From: SFHK01 sp045538305
GTDB lineage: Bacteria > Bacillota > Clostridia > Christensenellales > Aristaeellaceae
Direction of reading: 5' to 3'
DNA: 64,000 nucleotides
Assembly (NCBI GenBank): GCA_045538305.1
Contig: JAZSRC010000016.1
Coordinates: forward strand, 1-64,000
The notes below the pieces were generated by a model that did not search any database, was not told the DNA's origin, and was given only the letters and a program-made list of their open reading frames with translations. Numbering within the stretch: the stretch's first letter is position 1; each line of letters begins with the position of its first letter. This document shows, piece after piece, positions 39,749-47,902 of this stretch. The position numbers were made by a program, and so were the translations under genes.

Positions 39749-40449
39749 ATATACTGGCAATCGACACATCCGGGCCCACATGCTCGGCAGCCGTTTCCAA
39801 AGACGGCGTGCTGATTCAGGAAATCGTAATGAATTCCGCGCTCACCCATTCGGAAACGCTGATGCCGGCAGTGGAACGCGTGCTTGCGCAATCCGGCATT
39901 ACCGTAAACGAGGTCGACCTCTTTGCCTGCGTCGCAGGCCCCGGTTCTTTTACGGGCGTTCGTATCGGCGTATGCGCCTGCCGCGCGCTGGCACATGCGG
40001 CAGGAAAGCCCTGCGTTCGCATAAACGCGCTTAAGGCGCTGGCAGCGTCGGCTTTCGGGATTGGCGGCGTCATCTGTCCGATTCTCGACGCAAGGCGGCA
40101 GCAGGTATACTGCACAGCATACCGCTATGAAGGCGAACGGCTCGTATGCGTAAAAAGCGACGAAGCCATGCCGCTTACCGATTTTATCAAGGCGCTGCCC
40201 GAAAACGAAACGCTGTACTTTACCGGTGACGGCGTTTCGGTTCATGAAAGCGCGATTCGCAGCATGATCGGGGACAGAGCCATTTTTGCTCCGCTTCATA
40301 TGCGCGTGCTTCGCGCGTCCGCAGCCTGCTATCTTGCCGGGCAGGATCCGTCCGAAGCTATCCCCTATGACCGGCTTACGCCTATTTATCTACGCCTTCC
40401 GCAGGCGGAGCGCGAGCGGAACGAAAGAATCACGAGGGCAAAGGTATGA
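39745..40449 (+). CDS. tsaB: tRNA threonylcarbamoyladenosine biosynthesis protein TsaB
   Basis: Scaffold subunit that dimerises with TsaD in t6A synthesis. The 234-residue protein begins NILAIDTSGPTCSAAVSKDG and contains the ACVAGPGSFTGVRIGV motif (about 68-83) characteristic of TsaB, then CPILDARRQQVYCTAYR. ATG 39745 overlaps the tsaE stop and its own stop overlaps rimI (ATGA at 40446), so the three genes are translationally coupled. Confidence 0.94.
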   Translation: MNILAIDTSGPTCSAAVSKDGVLIQEIVMNSALTHSETLMPAVERVLAQSGITVNEVDLFACVAGPGSFTGVRIGVCACRALAHAAGKPCVRINALKALAASAFGIGGVICPILDARRQQVYCTAYRYEGERLVCVKSDEAMPLTDFIKALPENETLYFTGDGVSVHESAIRSMIGDRAIFAPLHMRVLRASAACYLAGQDPSEAIPYDRLTPIYLRLPQAERERNERITRAKV

Positions 40450-40940
40450 CGATAAAGCCCCTGAATGTTTCCCACTTAGCCGAAATCCTCCGCGTCGAAA
40501 ACGAATGCTTTCACGCGCCATGGACGCTGGATCAGTTTGAAAGCGACCTTACCCGAAATCTCTGCGCCCGGTATCTGGGTTTGTTTGACGAAACCCGGCT
40601 GATCGGATACGGCGCAATATGGCTATTAATGGAAGAAGCGCACGTTATGAGCGTATGCGTGCTGCCCGAATACAGAAGGCAGGGCCTTGGCGAGCTTTTG
40701 ATGCGAAGGCTGATTTCCTGCGCCGCCGACTCGGGCGCAAGGTTTATGGAGCTTGAAGTACGAAAGTCAAACAACGCAGCCAGAAGCATGTATCATAAGC
40801 TCGGGTTTTTGCGCGTAGGATTCAGAAAAGCGTACTACGAGGATAACGGAGAGGACGCCGTCGTTATGGCTCTGATCGCCATGCCCCGGGGAAATGAAGA
40901 AAACGATCCGTATCTGATATCAGAAAAAACAGAGGATTAA
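40446..40940 (+). CDS. rimI: Ribosomal protein alanine N-acetyltransferase RimI
   Basis: GNAT-fold acetyltransferase; RimI acetylates the N-terminus of ribosomal protein S18. The 164-residue protein shows VMSVCVLPEYRRQGLGELLMRRL (acetyl-CoA loop QGLG) and the RimI signature ELEVRKSNNAARSMYHKLGF, then RKAYYEDNGEDAVVM. It overlaps tsaB by four bases; the tsaE-tsaB-rimI order is conserved in Bacillota. The usual fourth member, tsaD, is not present downstream here. Confidence 0.92.
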   Translation: MTIKPLNVSHLAEILRVENECFHAPWTLDQFESDLTRNLCARYLGLFDETRLIGYGAIWLLMEEAHVMSVCVLPEYRRQGLGELLMRRLISCAADSGARFMELEVRKSNNAARSMYHKLGFLRVGFRKAYYEDNGEDAVVMALIAMPRGNEENDPYLISEKTED

Positions 40941-40971
40941 CCAACCCCGGCGGCGCATGCACGGAAAACCG

Positions 40972-41000
40972 TAGACAAGTTTACAAACAAAGGCTACAAT
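40972..41000 (+). promoter_or_regulatory. Promoter of the hydrolase-MurF-Ddl operon
   Basis: TAGACA (40972-40977) and TACAAT (40995-41000) are 17 bases apart, about 42 bases before the TTG start of the alpha/beta hydrolase gene. Confidence 0.6.
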
Positions 41001-41041
41001 ATATAGGATTGTGTTTTTTATCCGAAGGAGGCGTTTTTCAA

Positions 41042-41821
41042 TTGGTTTTTACTTCTGAACTTGGCAGTATGCATTATGAAATCACGGGTTCAGGCGAAAG
41101 AACGCTTCTTCTTTTGCATGGCTGGGGCGGAAGTACCGAAAGCTGGATACCGGTCGTCAGAGATTTTGCAGGCGATCTACGGGTTGTCAACGTGGATTTT
41201 CCCGGTTTTGGAAAAAGCCCCGAGCCCGGCGAAGGCTGGTCGGTTACCGAATATGCCGAGCTGACGCGCGAATTCATTCATTCGCTGGGTGTTGACAGCG
41301 TTGACCTGATGGCGCATTCCTTCGGCGGCCGCGTAGCGCTTTTGTTAAGCAAAATGGAGCCGAATCTCATCCGCAAGCAGGTGCTGACCGGCTGCGCAGG
41401 ACTTCCGCCCAAACGCAGCGGCATGAGCAGATTGACCAGAACCATGTTTCACGCCATTGCCGGCGCAGCCGACAACAAGCTTACCCGCAGAATTGCGGGC
41501 GACGAAAAAATCGATAAAGCGCGCGAAGCGATGCGCAACCGGTTCGGCTCCGCCGATTACAGAAACGCGTCGCCCCTCATGAAGCAAACGTTCCAGATGG
41601 TTATCGATCAGGATCTCACCGATTGCCTTCCCTGCGTACAGGCGTCTACGCTCCTGATCTGGGGCGAAACCGACACCGCTACGCCCCTTTGGATGGGACA
41701 GGAAATGGAGCGGGTCATCCGGGATGCAGGCCTTGTCGTATTCGAAGGCTCCGGGCATTTTGCTTACCTTGAACAGTATCAGCGCTTTTTTGCCGTTTCA
41801 AAGAAATTTTTGCTCGGTTAA
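41042..41821 (+). CDS. Alpha/beta-fold hydrolase
   Basis: The 259-residue protein has the oxyanion-hole motif LLHGWGGS (about 27-34), the nucleophile elbow AHSFGGR with catalytic Ser, and a C-terminal His in GSGHFAYLEQ. The Asp is probably in WGETDTATP. This set describes a serine hydrolase; the substrate cannot be named. The likely start is TTG 41042, ten bases after AAGGAGG; ATG 41069 is an alternative. It is followed by the murF-like gene 18 bases downstream. Confidence 0.82.
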   Translation: MVFTSELGSMHYEITGSGERTLLLLHGWGGSTESWIPVVRDFAGDLRVVNVDFPGFGKSPEPGEGWSVTEYAELTREFIHSLGVDSVDLMAHSFGGRVALLLSKMEPNLIRKQVLTGCAGLPPKRSGMSRLTRTMFHAIAGAADNKLTRRIAGDEKIDKAREAMRNRFGSADYRNASPLMKQTFQMVIDQDLTDCLPCVQASTLLIWGETDTATPLWMGQEMERVIRDAGLVVFEGSGHFAYLEQYQRFFAVSKKFLLG

Positions 41822-41839
41822 CCGGGGAGGATAGGTTCT

Positions 41840-43489
41840 ATGTGGTGGCTTACAATTCTTCAGCTGGCAGCGGCGTTCATCGCAACGCTCGCAGCCTCGC
41901 GCTATTTTATTCACATGCTGCAGCTGGAGAGCTATCAGTTGGACGGCTATATCCGCTGGCTGAAGAAGGATACTGCCAATAACATGTTTGGCTGGACGCT
42001 CCGCGCGGGCGTTGGCGCTTCCGTATTGTTTTACGCGCTTCCGATTCTGGTTTCCATGTTCATGACGGGTGAACGGCGCGAAAGCATGATCATCGCAGGC
42101 ATTGTAACTACTGTAGCATTTCTGTTGTATACTGCGTTCATGGTTTACCGCGATTATCAATCGCGCCAGAAAAAGCCGCTGGTGTATACCAAGCGCGTGA
42201 TCCGTCTGATCGTTTCCCTTGTTATTGTCATTGCCGCAATACTGCTTCTTTCTCTCCTTATCTTTAAAAGAAACGATACCGCGAATTCCGAGATGATGCT
42301 TACATGGCTGTGCCCGTTCGCGCTCATGATCGCTTGCCCGTTTTTGCCCCTTATCGCCGGTTATCTCGTGAAACCCATTGAAGAGAAGATCAACATGGGC
42401 TTTTACAAGGCCGCTCAGGCAAAGCTTGACGCGCGCAGGGATCTGATCAAGATCGGCATCACCGGCAGCTACGGAAAAACCTCCACCAAGTACTGCCTGG
42501 CAACGATTCTGTCCGTAAAGTACAATGTTTTCTATCCGAAGGCCTCTATCAATACGCCGATGGGCCTTTCAAAAGTAATCAATAATGACCTTGAAAGCGC
42601 GCATCAGGTATTTATCGCCGAAATGGGAGCGCGCCATGTGGGCGATATCCAAGAGCTGGTTCAGCTGGTTCATCCGACCTACGGCATCATTACCAGCGTA
42701 GGCCCGCAGCATCTGGAAACCTTCAAAACCGTTGAAAACGTTGCAAATACCAAGTTTGAACTGATTGAAGGGCTGCCGAAAAACGGCTGCGCGTTCTTTG
42801 CCGCCGACGACGGCGAGGTTGATAAGCTGTATGAACGCGCAAAGTGCAAAAAGTACCGCGTGGGGCTCGGAAAAGGCTACATGAACATGTACGCCGAAGA
42901 TATCGAGGTGGGCACGTTTGGCTCCCGCTTTACGTTGGTAACCACAAGCGGCGAAAGCATGCGTCTGGAAACAAAACTCCTCGGCAAGCATAACATTTCC
43001 AATATCGTTCTTTGCTGTTCGCTTGCCTACGAGCTCGGAATGACACTGGAGGAAATCAGCCAGGGCGTTTCGCTGATCAAGCCCGTTAAGCATCGCCTGC
43101 AGCTGATTAACGGCCCGATGAACGTAATTGACGACGCGTTCAATTCCAACCCCGTGGGCGCAAAGGAAGCGCTGAACATACTGGGCGCATTCCCCGGGAA
43201 GCACCTGATCATCACCCCCGGTTTCGTAGAGCTGGGTGAAGACGAAGCCAAGTTCAACTACCAACTCGGCGTTCAGATCGCAAAGGTATGCGACGCAGCG
43301 ATTCTGGTAGGCCCCAGACACACCACGCCCATCCGTCAGGGTCTGATTCAGTCCGGTTTCGGCGAGGACGCCATCCGCGTGGTCAATACGCTGGAAGAAG
43401 CCTCGGCACTTATTCCCACCTTCGTTTCAAATGGCGACAGCGTGCTGTTTGAAAACGATTTGCCCGATAATTACACCGAACAGAAATAG
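41840..43489 (+). CDS. Membrane-embedded MurF-like Mur ligase
   Basis: Adds D-alanyl-D-alanine, or a related dipeptide, to the peptidoglycan precursor. The ligase part (about 200-549) carries the Mur P-loop ITGSYGKTSTK (207-217), a GARHVGDIQEL substrate region, QHLETFKTVENV, and the C-terminal DDAFNSNPVGAKEAL and LFENDLPDNY. Unlike soluble MurF (about 450 residues), the first 185 residues replace the N-terminal UDP-precursor-binding domain by about five membrane spans (for example residues 53-76, 83-103, 118-143, 154-176). GGGGAGG precedes the ATG. The Ddl gene follows 17 bases downstream, so dipeptide synthesis and transfer are linked. Confidence 0.85.
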   Translation: MWWLTILQLAAAFIATLAASRYFIHMLQLESYQLDGYIRWLKKDTANNMFGWTLRAGVGASVLFYALPILVSMFMTGERRESMIIAGIVTTVAFLLYTAFMVYRDYQSRQKKPLVYTKRVIRLIVSLVIVIAAILLLSLLIFKRNDTANSEMMLTWLCPFALMIACPFLPLIAGYLVKPIEEKINMGFYKAAQAKLDARRDLIKIGITGSYGKTSTKYCLATILSVKYNVFYPKASINTPMGLSKVINNDLESAHQVFIAEMGARHVGDIQELVQLVHPTYGIITSVGPQHLETFKTVENVANTKFELIEGLPKNGCAFFAADDGEVDKLYERAKCKKYRVGLGKGYMNMYAEDIEVGTFGSRFTLVTTSGESMRLETKLLGKHNISNIVLCCSLAYELGMTLEEISQGVSLIKPVKHRLQLINGPMNVIDDAFNSNPVGAKEALNILGAFPGKHLIITPGFVELGEDEAKFNYQLGVQIAKVCDAAILVGPRHTTPIRQGLIQSGFGEDAIRVVNTLEEASALIPTFVSNGDSVLFENDLPDNYTEQK

Positions 43490-43506
43490 AAAGGAAGCTG
43501 CACAGC

Positions 43507-44721
43507 ATGAAAATCAGACTGGCCGTCGTTTATGGAAGCCGCACCTGCGAGCACGACGTTTCCATCATTTCCGCCCTTCAGGCAGCGCAGAACGCCGACA
43601 GAAACGAATACGATATCATTTATGTATACATCGCCCAGAACGGAGACTGGTACACCGGTGAAAAGCTGGCGGATATCTCTCTGTACCGCGCGTTTGACCC
43701 CAGGGCTGTTGTACGCGTAATCCCGATGGGCGTGGATGGCAAGCTCAGGCTTATGCAGCATCCCGATGATAAGCTCTTCCCCATCGGCCGCCTGCGCCAG
43801 ATTGCGGAAGCGGACGTGGTTATGCCGGTTATGCACGGCATGAACGGCGAAGACGGAACCCTTCAGGGCATGCTTGAGCTTTGGGGAATTCCCTATACCT
43901 CTGCAGGCGTACTCGGAAGCGCCCTCGGCATGGATAAAATCGCCATGAAGCGCGCGTTCAAGGCCGCAAATCTCCCCGTGCTCCCGGACGAATATGTGGA
44001 TCGCTCCGAGTGGAAGCGCAACCGCCAGGGCATTCTTGCCCGCGTGTCTGCCTCCCTCTCCTTTCCCGTATATGTAAAGCCTGCCAATCTCGGCTCCTCC
44101 ATCGGCATCAACCGCGCCGACGACCTTAAGAGCCTGGAAGAAGCCATCGACGTTGCCGTTTCCTACGACAGGCGCGTGCTGATCGAAAAGGGCGTAAAGA
44201 ACCTGATGGAAGTCAACTGCGCGGTTCTGGGCTATGCGGGCGACGCCATCGCTTCCATGACCGAAATGCCCGTTCGCTGGACGGAATTCCTTTCATTTGA
44301 AGAAAAGTACCTGAGAGGCGCAAAAGGCGGATCAAAGAGCGGCCCCAGCAAGGGCATGACCAGTCTGAACCGTCAGATGCCGGCGCCCATCGGCGATGAA
44401 ATGATTCACCGCGTAGAAGAACTCGCCGTACAGGCGTTTAACGCCATCGACTGCCGCGGCGTATCCCGCGTAGACTTTTTGGTCGATCAGGACACGAACG
44501 ATATCTTTATCGGCGAAATCAACACCATCCCCGGTTCTCTTGCCTTCTATCTTTGGGAGCCCAAGGGACTGTCGTTTGCCAAAATGATCGACAAAATGGT
44601 GGAATATGCGCTTCTGGCCAACGCCGAGCGCAACGAAAACGTATTCTCCTATCAATCCCCGATTCTGAACAAAATGGGCGGAACCAAAGGCGCAAAAGGA
44701 ACCAAGGGCGCAAAAATGTAA
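43507..44721 (+). CDS. D-alanine--D-alanine ligase family (ATP-grasp)
   Basis: Ligates two D-amino acids for peptidoglycan. The 404 residues have the Ddl N-terminus VVYGSRTCEHDVSIISA (Glu15), VMPVMHGMNGEDGTLQG (about 107-121), PVYVKPANLGSSIGI, and GEINTIPGS (336-344). The omega-loop region after EEKYLRG (266-292: rich in Gly, Ser and Lys, ending SLNRQMPAP) lacks the tyrosine found in DdlB, so the second-substrate preference may differ from D-Ala. The C-terminus ends in a short tandem repeat (GTKGAKGTKGAKM) made by an 18-bp duplication. It is paired with a membrane MurF. Confidence 0.88.
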   Translation: MKIRLAVVYGSRTCEHDVSIISALQAAQNADRNEYDIIYVYIAQNGDWYTGEKLADISLYRAFDPRAVVRVIPMGVDGKLRLMQHPDDKLFPIGRLRQIAEADVVMPVMHGMNGEDGTLQGMLELWGIPYTSAGVLGSALGMDKIAMKRAFKAANLPVLPDEYVDRSEWKRNRQGILARVSASLSFPVYVKPANLGSSIGINRADDLKSLEEAIDVAVSYDRRVLIEKGVKNLMEVNCAVLGYAGDAIASMTEMPVRWTEFLSFEEKYLRGAKGGSKSGPSKGMTSLNRQMPAPIGDEMIHRVEELAVQAFNAIDCRGVSRVDFLVDQDTNDIFIGEINTIPGSLAFYLWEPKGLSFAKMIDKMVEYALLANAERNENVFSYQSPILNKMGGTKGAKGTKGAKM

Positions 44722-44731
44722 CTGTCCCGAT

Positions 44732-44775
44732 AAAAACTGCGGATGAACGATTTAAACGTTCATCCGCAGTTTTTT
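44732..44775 (+). terminator. Rho-independent terminator after ddl
   Basis: AAAAACTGCGGATGAACG (44732-44749) pairs with CGTTCATCCGCAGTTTTT (44757-44774/5) around a seven-base loop, ending in a six-T run. It can also serve the convergent SGNH hydrolase gene. Confidence 0.88.
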
Positions 44776-44796
44776 GCTCCGCTATCGCGTGCCCGG

Positions 44797-45528
44797 TCAG
44801 TTTTCGAAAATCGTCTCCATAAGCGCCCTTACAAAAATGCCGTGCGCCTCCTTGCTCGGGTGGTTGATGTCGTTTGAAAGCATTTTCGTTACATCTACCC
44901 CAGCCTTTTCCAGCTTCTGCCACACATCATGCGCATCCGCGACGGGTACGTTCATTTCCCGGGCAGCTTTCCGTGCCGCATTTACGTACCTTAAAAGAAC
45001 CCCATCGTTCTGTACGCGGGACGCATCCTTTGCAATATCGATGAGCGTTTCATCTTTAAGATTATGGGATACATACGTGCACATATAGTTGGGCGTTAAC
45101 AGAATGCACTCCGCGCCGGAAGCCAGAACGCTTTCAAAAATCCCACGCATGGCTTTTTCATATCTCTCAAGGCCGCCGTCGACGTCCGGATTCATGGAAT
45201 CATTCAGGCCGAAATCCACAATTACCAGATCGGGATTAAAGGACAAAGCGTCCCGTGATAAACGCTTCAAGCCGTTTACGGCGTTATCGCCGGATACGCC
45301 GGCATTGATGATATTGGGGGAAGCAAACGGGTACATTTTCCCAAGCTCCGCCGCAAGCAGGGCGGGATACGCCTCATGGGCGCGGCACACGGTGTCAACA
45401 TGGCGCTCCTCGTTGAGAAACACTTCGAAACAGCCATGCGTCACGCTGTCGCCGATGCATGCGATCAAAACCGGGCGGTGATTTACAAACGCTTTCTGCC
45501 TGCTGTTGAGCTTTTCAAGTATCTTCAT
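44797..45528 (-). CDS. SGNH/GDSL-family hydrolase
   Basis: The 243-residue esterase or acetylhydrolase has the four SGNH blocks: IACIGDSVTHG (catalytic Ser, about residue 28), NAGVSGDNA (Gly), FGLNDS (Asn) and NDINHPSKEAH (catalytic Asp and His). Intracellular, with no signal peptide. Members deacylate sugars or lipids; the substrate is unknown. Its start overlaps the end of the pseudouridine synthase gene by 14 bases, so the two are co-transcribed and probably translationally coupled. Confidence 0.85.
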   Translation of the reverse strand: MKILEKLNSRQKAFVNHRPVLIACIGDSVTHGCFEVFLNEERHVDTVCRAHEAYPALLAAELGKMYPFASPNIINAGVSGDNAVNGLKRLSRDALSFNPDLVIVDFGLNDSMNPDVDGGLERYEKAMRGIFESVLASGAECILLTPNYMCTYVSHNLKDETLIDIAKDASRVQNDGVLLRYVNAARKAAREMNVPVADAHDVWQKLEKAGVDVTKMLSNDINHPSKEAHGIFVRALMETIFEN

Positions 45529-46252
45529 CTTCCATTTCCTCCCGCGCGTCGAGCCTTCGCATCAGCTCACGCATTTCATTCGGCGTAAGATTGCGCCATT
45601 GTCCAACCTTCAGATTGCCCAGATGAATGTTCATAATCCTGACCCTTTTCAGCGTCCGCACCCGATAGCCAAGCGCCTCGCACATGCGGCGGATCTGCCG
45701 GTTCAGCCCCTGCGTGAGTATGATGGTAAAGGCTTTTTCACCCGTTTTCACAATGCGGCAGGGCAGCGTCGTCACGCCCAGTATCTTTACGCCCGCCGCC
45801 ATTTTGTTCAGAAACTCCTGCGTAATCGGCTTATCCACCGTAACCTGATATTCCTTTTCATGCCTGCCGGCGGCTCGGAGTATCCGGTTTACAATATCGC
45901 CGTCGCTGGTCATAAGCAAAAGGCCTTCGCTGTCCTTATCGAGTCTGCCGATGGGATATATACGCCGATCGTGATCGACAAAGGACACCACATTCGCAGG
46001 CTCGCGCATATCGGTTGTGCAAACAATGCCTACCGGCTTATAAAGCGCAATATACACGTTTTTTCCCTTTGAACGCACCTTTTCCCCCGCAATGGTTACC
46101 TTCATGCCGGGAAGCACGCGATCGCCCAGCGTACCAATGCGCCCATCGATCCGCACGCGCCCTTCCTCGATCCACCTGTCCGCCTCACGCCTTGAGCAAT
46201 GTCCCGCATCGGATATATACTTATTCAGACGTATTCCCTTTTCCTGATCCAT
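45515..46252 (-). CDS. RluF/RluB-family 23S rRNA pseudouridine synthase
   Basis: Pseudouridine synthase of 245 residues with an N-terminal S4 domain (IRLNKYISDAGHCSRREADRWIEEGRV), the catalytic GRLDKDSEG motif (Asp105), and the C-terminal LNRQIRRMCEALGYRVRTLKRVRI, which matches RluF (23S U2604) best. The ATG at 46252 has GAGGCGGGA upstream; a TTG two codons earlier is less likely. It is transcribed leftward from the gap shared with the UBA/DUF4342 gene. RluF versus RluB cannot be settled from sequence alone. Confidence 0.88.
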   Translation of the reverse strand: MDQEKGIRLNKYISDAGHCSRREADRWIEEGRVRIDGRIGTLGDRVLPGMKVTIAGEKVRSKGKNVYIALYKPVGIVCTTDMREPANVVSFVDHDRRIYPIGRLDKDSEGLLLMTSDGDIVNRILRAAGRHEKEYQVTVDKPITQEFLNKMAAGVKILGVTTLPCRIVKTGEKAFTIILTQGLNRQIRRMCEALGYRVRTLKRVRIMNIHLGNLKVGQWRNLTPNEMRELMRRLDAREEMEDEDT

Positions 46253-46332
46253 TTTCAATCCCGCCTCATTTTAGCTACTGCTATTGTACCATATGCGCGT
46301 CGCGTAAATATTTCAATTTTATTTCAAAATAG

Positions 46333-46361
46333 TTGCATCATGTGCGTTTTTTTGATATAAT
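46333..46361 (+). promoter_or_regulatory. Promoter of the UBA/DUF4342 gene
   Basis: TTGCAT (46333-46338) and TATAAT (46356-46361) are 17 bases apart, and TGA precedes TATAAT to form an extended -10. Confidence 0.75.
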
Positions 46362-46425
46362 ACGCATGTTGTCGGATTATTACGGCAATATACGTTTGAT
46401 CACCGCCAAGGAGGCACTATATACC

Positions 46426-46986
46426 ATGACGAGACTGGAAATGGTCGAAAAAATCCATGAAAAAACCGGCGTAACTTACGAGCAGGCGCGTGAAACCCTG
46501 GAAAAATGCAATTGGGATATGCTGGACGCCATCGTTGCCATCGAACACATGAATGCCGCGTCCGCCAAAAAAGCCGAACCTGCATTTGAAGGCACGGTGG
46601 AAGATCCTCAGCCGATACAGGGTGAACCCGCCCCCAAAAAGCGCGTAATCCGCATTTCCTCCTCAAGCGAACTGGGCGACAAGGTTGCAGCTGCGCTCAA
46701 ATGGTTGGGCGCACTCATCAAAAAGGGCGAGGAAACTCATTTTGAAATCTCCCGCAAAGAAGATCTCGTTATGTCCATTTCCGTTACCTCGCTTCTTCTG
46801 GTCTTCCTGCTCAGCTGGTTTATTCCGCTGCTGCTTATTATTGCAGGCCTGTTCACCGGCTATCGCTTCCGCTTCACCGGAAATTCCGTTGCCGGAAAAA
46901 TTGCCAACAGCGCGGTCAACAAGGCCAGCGCCAAAGCGGACGAAATCAAAACCAAAATGTCCGCCGAAGAAGAAACCGATCAGTAA
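46426..46986 (+). CDS. UBA-like/DUF4342 membrane-associated protein
   Basis: The 186-residue protein begins with a UBA/TS-N-like three-helix region (MVEKIHEKTGVTYEQARETLEKCNWDMLDAIVAIEHM), as in EF-Ts N-termini, then a charged linker, a DUF4342 region (about 80-160, GDKVAAALKWLGALIKKGEETHFEISRKEDLVMSISV) ending in a hydrophobic segment that can span the membrane (LLLVFLLSWFIPLLLIIAGLF), and a charged tail. Function is unknown for the family. The ATG at 46426 was chosen because AAGGAGG lies 11 bases upstream. It stands alone with its own promoter. Confidence 0.8.
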   Translation: MTRLEMVEKIHEKTGVTYEQARETLEKCNWDMLDAIVAIEHMNAASAKKAEPAFEGTVEDPQPIQGEPAPKKRVIRISSSSELGDKVAAALKWLGALIKKGEETHFEISRKEDLVMSISVTSLLLVFLLSWFIPLLLIIAGLFTGYRFRFTGNSVAGKIANSAVNKASAKADEIKTKMSAEEETDQ

Positions 46987-47040
46987 CCGCATTGAAAAGC
47001 AAATACACCACAAAACAAAACACCGGGGCGCGCTGCGTTT

Positions 47041-47100
47041 AAACTGCTCTCCATTTGCAAGTCAGTATTGGTATACTGTCTAACAAGTGGAGAGTAGTTT
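47041..47100. repeat. Inverted repeat at the left end of the IS remnant
   Basis: AAACTGCTCTCCATTTG (47041-47057) and the inverse complement at 47084-47100 match at 15 of 17 positions. It lies directly before the transposase remnant and might be part of the element's end or a terminator for the UBA gene. Confidence 0.45.
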
Positions 47101-47101
47101 T

Positions 47102-47830
47102 ATGCCTAAGGGAAAGCCGAACAAGAGACATGCAGGTAAATTCAAGCAAATAGTGATTGAAACAATACAACGTGAGAAGCCGAGCCGCCAAGAGGCGGAA
47201 TAGTATGTTGAAATCACGAGTCATGGCTATGTTTCAAGCGGGAACCGAATCTATCTGACAGAAGGGCCGAAAGGGCTGTACGAAAAACGACGAGAGCGCG
47301 GTAACAAGGAATACTCACCCCAGATGCCAAAGAAAGCTGGGAAAGATCCGTTGAAGTACAGCAGCTCATGTATAAGTTGAATTTGCTCTGTAAGGTATGT
47401 CTAAAGAAATATCGCTCCTATAAAGGTGAAGTCGGGAAAATTGCACCAAATCTGCCGGCTTGCGACTTTGAAGCGGAGGCTCCGAATCAAAAATGGGGGA
47501 ACTGACGTCGCCGGATTTTCACTCTTCGGAGAGAAAAGACATCTCTCGATTATTCCGGATCTGCGCTCAAGCGATATCAGAACCTACCCAGATACAACAG
47601 TATTCGTCAGAGTATGAGTCGGAAGGAAAACTGTATTGACAATGCTGTTACGGAAAACTTCTTTGGTCTTCTTAAAACGAACTGCTTTACTTACAGGATA
47701 TTAAATCCACAGAACCCTTCTGCCTCGAATTGGTTAGCTTGATTCCTACAACCACCGCGGAATTAAGGCAAAACTAAAGGGATTGCCTCCTGCTCTTCAC
47801 AGGTTGCAATCCCCGGTAGCCTGGCTTTAT
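47102..47830 (+). pseudogene. Decayed IS3-family transposase (OrfA and OrfB remnants)
   Basis: Starting at ATG 47102 the sequence encodes an OrfA-like N-terminus (MPKGKPNKRHAGKFKQIVIE) that hits a stop after 33 codons; the frame then continues as SGNRIYLTEGPKGLYEKRRERGN, typical of IS3 OrfA. Later segments in other frames match OrfB: KWGTDVAGFSLFGEKRHLSI (DDE catalytic core) and SIRQSMSRKENCIDNAVTENFFGLLKT. Several stops, at least one frameshift, and an apparent deletion between the catalytic Asp region and the last motif show it is dead. The base composition is more AT-rich than its neighbours. Confidence 0.8.
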
Positions 47831-47860
47831 TCTTTTATCTACCTTTTTTGGGACGCTTCA
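47102..47860 (+). mobile_element. IS3-family insertion sequence relic
   Basis: The transposase remnant and the terminal bases define the extent. The right end near 47838-47860 reads TTTATCTACCTTTTTTGGGACGCTTCACC, resembling an IS3-type terminal repeat (TGAAGCGNCCC...AGTTAGACA in reverse). The left end and target duplications were not identified with certainty. Confidence 0.6.
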
Positions 47861-47902
47861 CCGGGCTTCTAGACGTCTTTCGTTTCTTTTTGGATCTGTC
47901 CT

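Noticed and set aside
44680..44721. Tandem repeat at the Ddl C-terminus as a functional tail
   Set aside because: Only two imperfect copies of an 18-bp unit; it looks like a local slip duplication without a recognisable role.
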